Positions 5,837-7,452 of a stretch of DNA of 7,452 nt are shown here, piece by piece. The position numbers were made by a program, and so were the translations under genes. Source of the stretch: Betaproteobacteria bacterium (lineage in GTDB: Bacteria > Pseudomonadota > Gammaproteobacteria > Burkholderiales > SG8-39); assembly GCA_005881355.1 (NCBI GenBank), contig VBDM01000036.1, positions 1 through 7,452 on the forward strand. The letters are read 5' to 3'. The stretch's first letter is position 1. Each line of letters begins with the position of its first letter. The notes beneath the pieces are model-generated. The model saw only the letters and a list, made by a program, of their open reading frames with translations. It had not been told where the DNA came from and searched no databases.

Positions 5837-6475
5837 GTGATGGCCATCCGTTCCGGCTTCGCAGGGGCTTCCCTCGGGGCGCTTCTGGCGCTCATGCCCT
5901 CGGCCGCCCCGGCGGCGAGCCCTCAGCGCCTCTCGGAGTTCATCAACGGGACCCTCACCGCAAGAGGCGAATTCGAGCAGAAAATCTTCGATCGCGACCG
6001 CAAGCTGCTGCAGGAATCGCGCGGGACGCTTGCGTTCTCGCGGCCGGGAAAATTCCGATGGAGCTACGTGAAGCCTTACGCCCAGCTCATCGTCGGCGAC
6101 GGCTCCAAGGTATGGATCTACGACGAAGACCTGAAGCAGGTCACGGTGAAAAAGCTCGACCAGGCGCTGGGGTCCACGCCGGCAGCGCTGCTCGCCGGGA
6201 ACGACGAGGCCATGCGGGCGTTCAACCTCTCGGACCGGGGAGCGAAAGACGGCCTCGAGTGGCTCGAGGCGCTGCCGCGCGACAAGGAAAGCAGCTTCGA
6301 GAGAATCCGCATGGGCTTCGATTCTTCCGGTCTCAAAGTCATGGAGCTCCTCGACAGCCTCGGGCAGACCACGGTGCTGAGGTTCGCATCGCTCGAGCGC
6401 AATCCCAGGCTGGACCCCGGGCTCTTCCGCTTCTCGCCGCCCAAGGGCGCCGACGTGATCGGCGATCTCGAATAG
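5837..6475 (+). CDS. lolA: Outer-membrane lipoprotein carrier protein LolA
   Basis: LolA is the periplasmic chaperone that takes lipoproteins from the LolCDE transporter and hands them to LolB at the outer membrane. The 212-residue product has a signal peptide (about 1-27: a basic residue near the start, a hydrophobic core ASLGALLALM, then an AAPAA-type cleavage region). The mature part keeps the family pattern: FEQKIFDRD (46-54), GTLAFSRPGKFRWSY (63-77), PYAQLIVGDGSKVWIYD (80-96) and the C-terminal FRFSPPKGADVI (197-208). Arg69 aligns with the conserved Arg of E. coli LolA. The start is ambiguous by one codon. GTG at 5837 lies 9 bases after the GGAG at 5824-5827, and the adjoining ATG at 5840 lies 12 bases after it. 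That GGAG is inside the end of ftsK, so translation is probably coupled. The ftsK-lolA-rarA order matches E. coli. Confidence 0.94.
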   Translation: MMAIRSGFAGASLGALLALMPSAAPAASPQRLSEFINGTLTARGEFEQKIFDRDRKLLQESRGTLAFSRPGKFRWSYVKPYAQLIVGDGSKVWIYDEDLKQVTVKKLDQALGSTPAALLAGNDEAMRAFNLSDRGAKDGLEWLEALPRDKESSFERIRMGFDSSGLKVMELLDSLGQTTVLRFASLERNPRLDPGLFRFSPPKGADVIGDLE

Positions 6476-6498
6476 CCCTTCCTTCTCCCGGCGAGTGA

Positions 6499-7452
6499 AT
6501 GACCGATCTGTTCCCCGCTCCCGTGCCGCTGCCGCCGATGGCGGAGGCCCTGCGGCCCAAGTCGCTCGACGAATTCGTGGGGCAGCAGCACCTGCTCGGG
6601 CCGGGCAAGCCCCTGCGTCTTGCTTTCGACTCGGGCAAGCCGCATTCGATGATCCTGTGGGGACCTCCCGGAGTCGGCAAGACGACCCTGGCGCGTCTGA
6701 TGGCCGACGCGTTCGACGCGCAGTTCATCGCGCTCTCCGCCGTATTCTCCGGCGTAAAGGACATCAAGGACGCCGTACGGCGGGCCGAGGAGGCGCTTGC
6801 GACCTCCGGAAAGCGCACCATCCTCTTCGTCGATGAAGTGCACCGCTTCAACAAGGCGCAGCAGGACGCGTTCCTGCCTTTCGTCGAGCGGGGGCTGCTC
6901 ACCTTCGTGGGCGCCACGACCGAGAACCCCTCTTTTGAGGTGATCGGCGCGCTGCTGTCGCGCACCTCGGTGTACGTTCTCAAGAGCCTTTCGGAGACGG
7001 AGCTTGGAACGCTGTTCGACCGTGCCGCTCGGGAAGCCCTGCCGGGACTCGCATTCGACGCCAATGCACGCGTGCGAGTGATCGGACTCGCGGACGGCGA
7101 TGCGCGGCGCCTCCTGAACCTGCTTGAAATAATCCAGACCGCAGCGGCAGGTGCCGGAGTGAAGAAGATCGACGGCGACCTGGTGCAGAACGCGCTCGCG
7201 CGCAATCTGCGGCGCTTCGACAAGGGCGGCGACGCGTTCTACGAGCAGATTTCCGCGCTGCATAAGTCGGTGCGCGGCTCGAACCCCGACGCATCGCTCT
7301 ACTGGCTCGTGCGCATGCTCGACGGGGGCGCCGATCCGCTCTACCTCGGCCGGCGCATGGTGAGGATGGCGGTCGAGGACGTCGGGCTCGCCGATCCGCG
7401 CGCGCTGCGCGTCGCGCTCGACGCCTGCGAGACCTACGAGCGGCTGGGGACC
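6499..7452 (+). CDS. rarA: Replication-associated recombination protein A (AAA+ ATPase), 3' end outside window
   Basis: RarA (MgsA) is a clamp-loader-like AAA+ ATPase acting at stalled replication forks and DNA ends. The first 318 residues are present; E. coli RarA has about 447, so roughly the last quarter is missing. Walker A GPPGVGKT is at residues 55-62 and Walker B ILFVDEVHRF at 108-117. Sensor 1, in GATTENPSF, is at 138-146. The arginine-finger region LLSR is at 152-155 and the sensor 2 motif GDARRLLN at 200-207. The family-specific RarA stretch FYEQISALHKSVRGSNPD and DPLYLGRRM then follow, leading into VEDVGLADPRAL of the C-terminal tetramerisation region. The ATG at 6499 gives a normal N-terminus (MTDLFPAP, then LRPKSLDEFVGQQHLLG) and lies 23 bp after lolA, behind a weak GGCGAG. 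In E. coli and many relatives the next gene would be serS. Confidence 0.95.
   Translation, partial: MTDLFPAPVPLPPMAEALRPKSLDEFVGQQHLLGPGKPLRLAFDSGKPHSMILWGPPGVGKTTLARLMADAFDAQFIALSAVFSGVKDIKDAVRRAEEALATSGKRTILFVDEVHRFNKAQQDAFLPFVERGLLTFVGATTENPSFEVIGALLSRTSVYVLKSLSETELGTLFDRAAREALPGLAFDANARVRVIGLADGDARRLLNLLEIIQTAAAGAGVKKIDGDLVQNALARNLRRFDKGGDAFYEQISALHKSVRGSNPDASLYWLVRMLDGGADPLYLGRRMVRMAVEDVGLADPRALRVALDACETYERLGT

Noticed and set aside
5836..5840. TGTGA half-site at the lolA start as a CRP-type operator
   Set aside because: The partner half-site 6 bp downstream is TCCGT, not TCACA, and the position overlaps a coupled start rather than a promoter. No full TGTGA-N6-TCACA site was found in the intergenic regions.
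4642..6498. 618-codon plus-strand frame overlapping ftsK and lolA
   Set aside because: It is the shifted frame of two well-supported genes. Its product is an Arg/Ala/Gly-rich composition artefact with no motifs.
6118..7263. 381-codon minus-strand frame across lolA and rarA
   Set aside because: Antisense to two recognised genes, with low-complexity Arg/Ser/Gly/Leu content. Treated as a GC-driven shadow, as are the minus-strand frames at 3236-4318 and 4640-5710 and the plus-strand frames at 1110-1640 and 1707-2741.

Overview
This is a GC-rich (about two-thirds G+C by eye), densely packed chromosomal window of conserved housekeeping genes. It most likely comes from a betaproteobacterium. The evidence is a nadE-glnB pair, a divergent trxB/regulator junction, an ftsK-lolA-rarA run, and LolA, which implies a Gram-negative outer membrane. 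The lineage call rests on gene order and protein resemblance only, because no search could be run. I see no mobile element, CRISPR array, tRNA, rRNA or obvious foreign island, and all genes look intact except the two cut by the window edges.

Layout: (1) bases 2-658, plus strand: the C-terminal part of glutamine-dependent NAD+ synthetase (nadE), cut at the left edge. (2) 721-1059, plus: the P-II nitrogen sensor GlnB, with its own extended -10 promoter. (3) 1056-1604 and 1623-2570, minus: an apparent trxB-smr operon (thioredoxin reductase, then a Smr-domain nuclease-like protein), convergent with glnB so that both stop codons share a CTAG. (4) 2571-2777: a 207-bp divergent control region holding a TATAAT for trxB, an extended -10 for the regulator, a 24-bp imperfect palindrome and a direct repeat around the regulator's -10. 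(5) 2778-3452, plus: a Crp/Fnr-family regulator. (6) 3563-7452, plus: ftsK, lolA and rarA, closely spaced, with rarA cut at the right edge.

How the genes fit together: nadE makes NAD from deamido-NAD and glutamine, and glnB reports glutamine/2-oxoglutarate status, so the left block links cofactor synthesis and nitrogen sensing. TrxB supplies reducing power to thioredoxin. The Smr protein is probably an RNA or DNA nuclease of the SmrA/SmrB type. FtsK couples septation to chromosome segregation, LolA carries lipoproteins across the periplasm, and RarA acts at stalled replication forks. The order trxB (divergent) / regulator / ftsK / lolA / rarA parallels the E. coli trxB / lrp / ftsK / lolA / rarA locus, except that a Crp/Fnr-type protein sits where Lrp sits in E. 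coli.

I did not find an undescribed biological system. The points most worth a second look are the regulator swap at the lrp position, the regulator's altered nucleotide pocket beside a CRP-like recognition helix, and the operator-like dyad in the divergent intergenic region.
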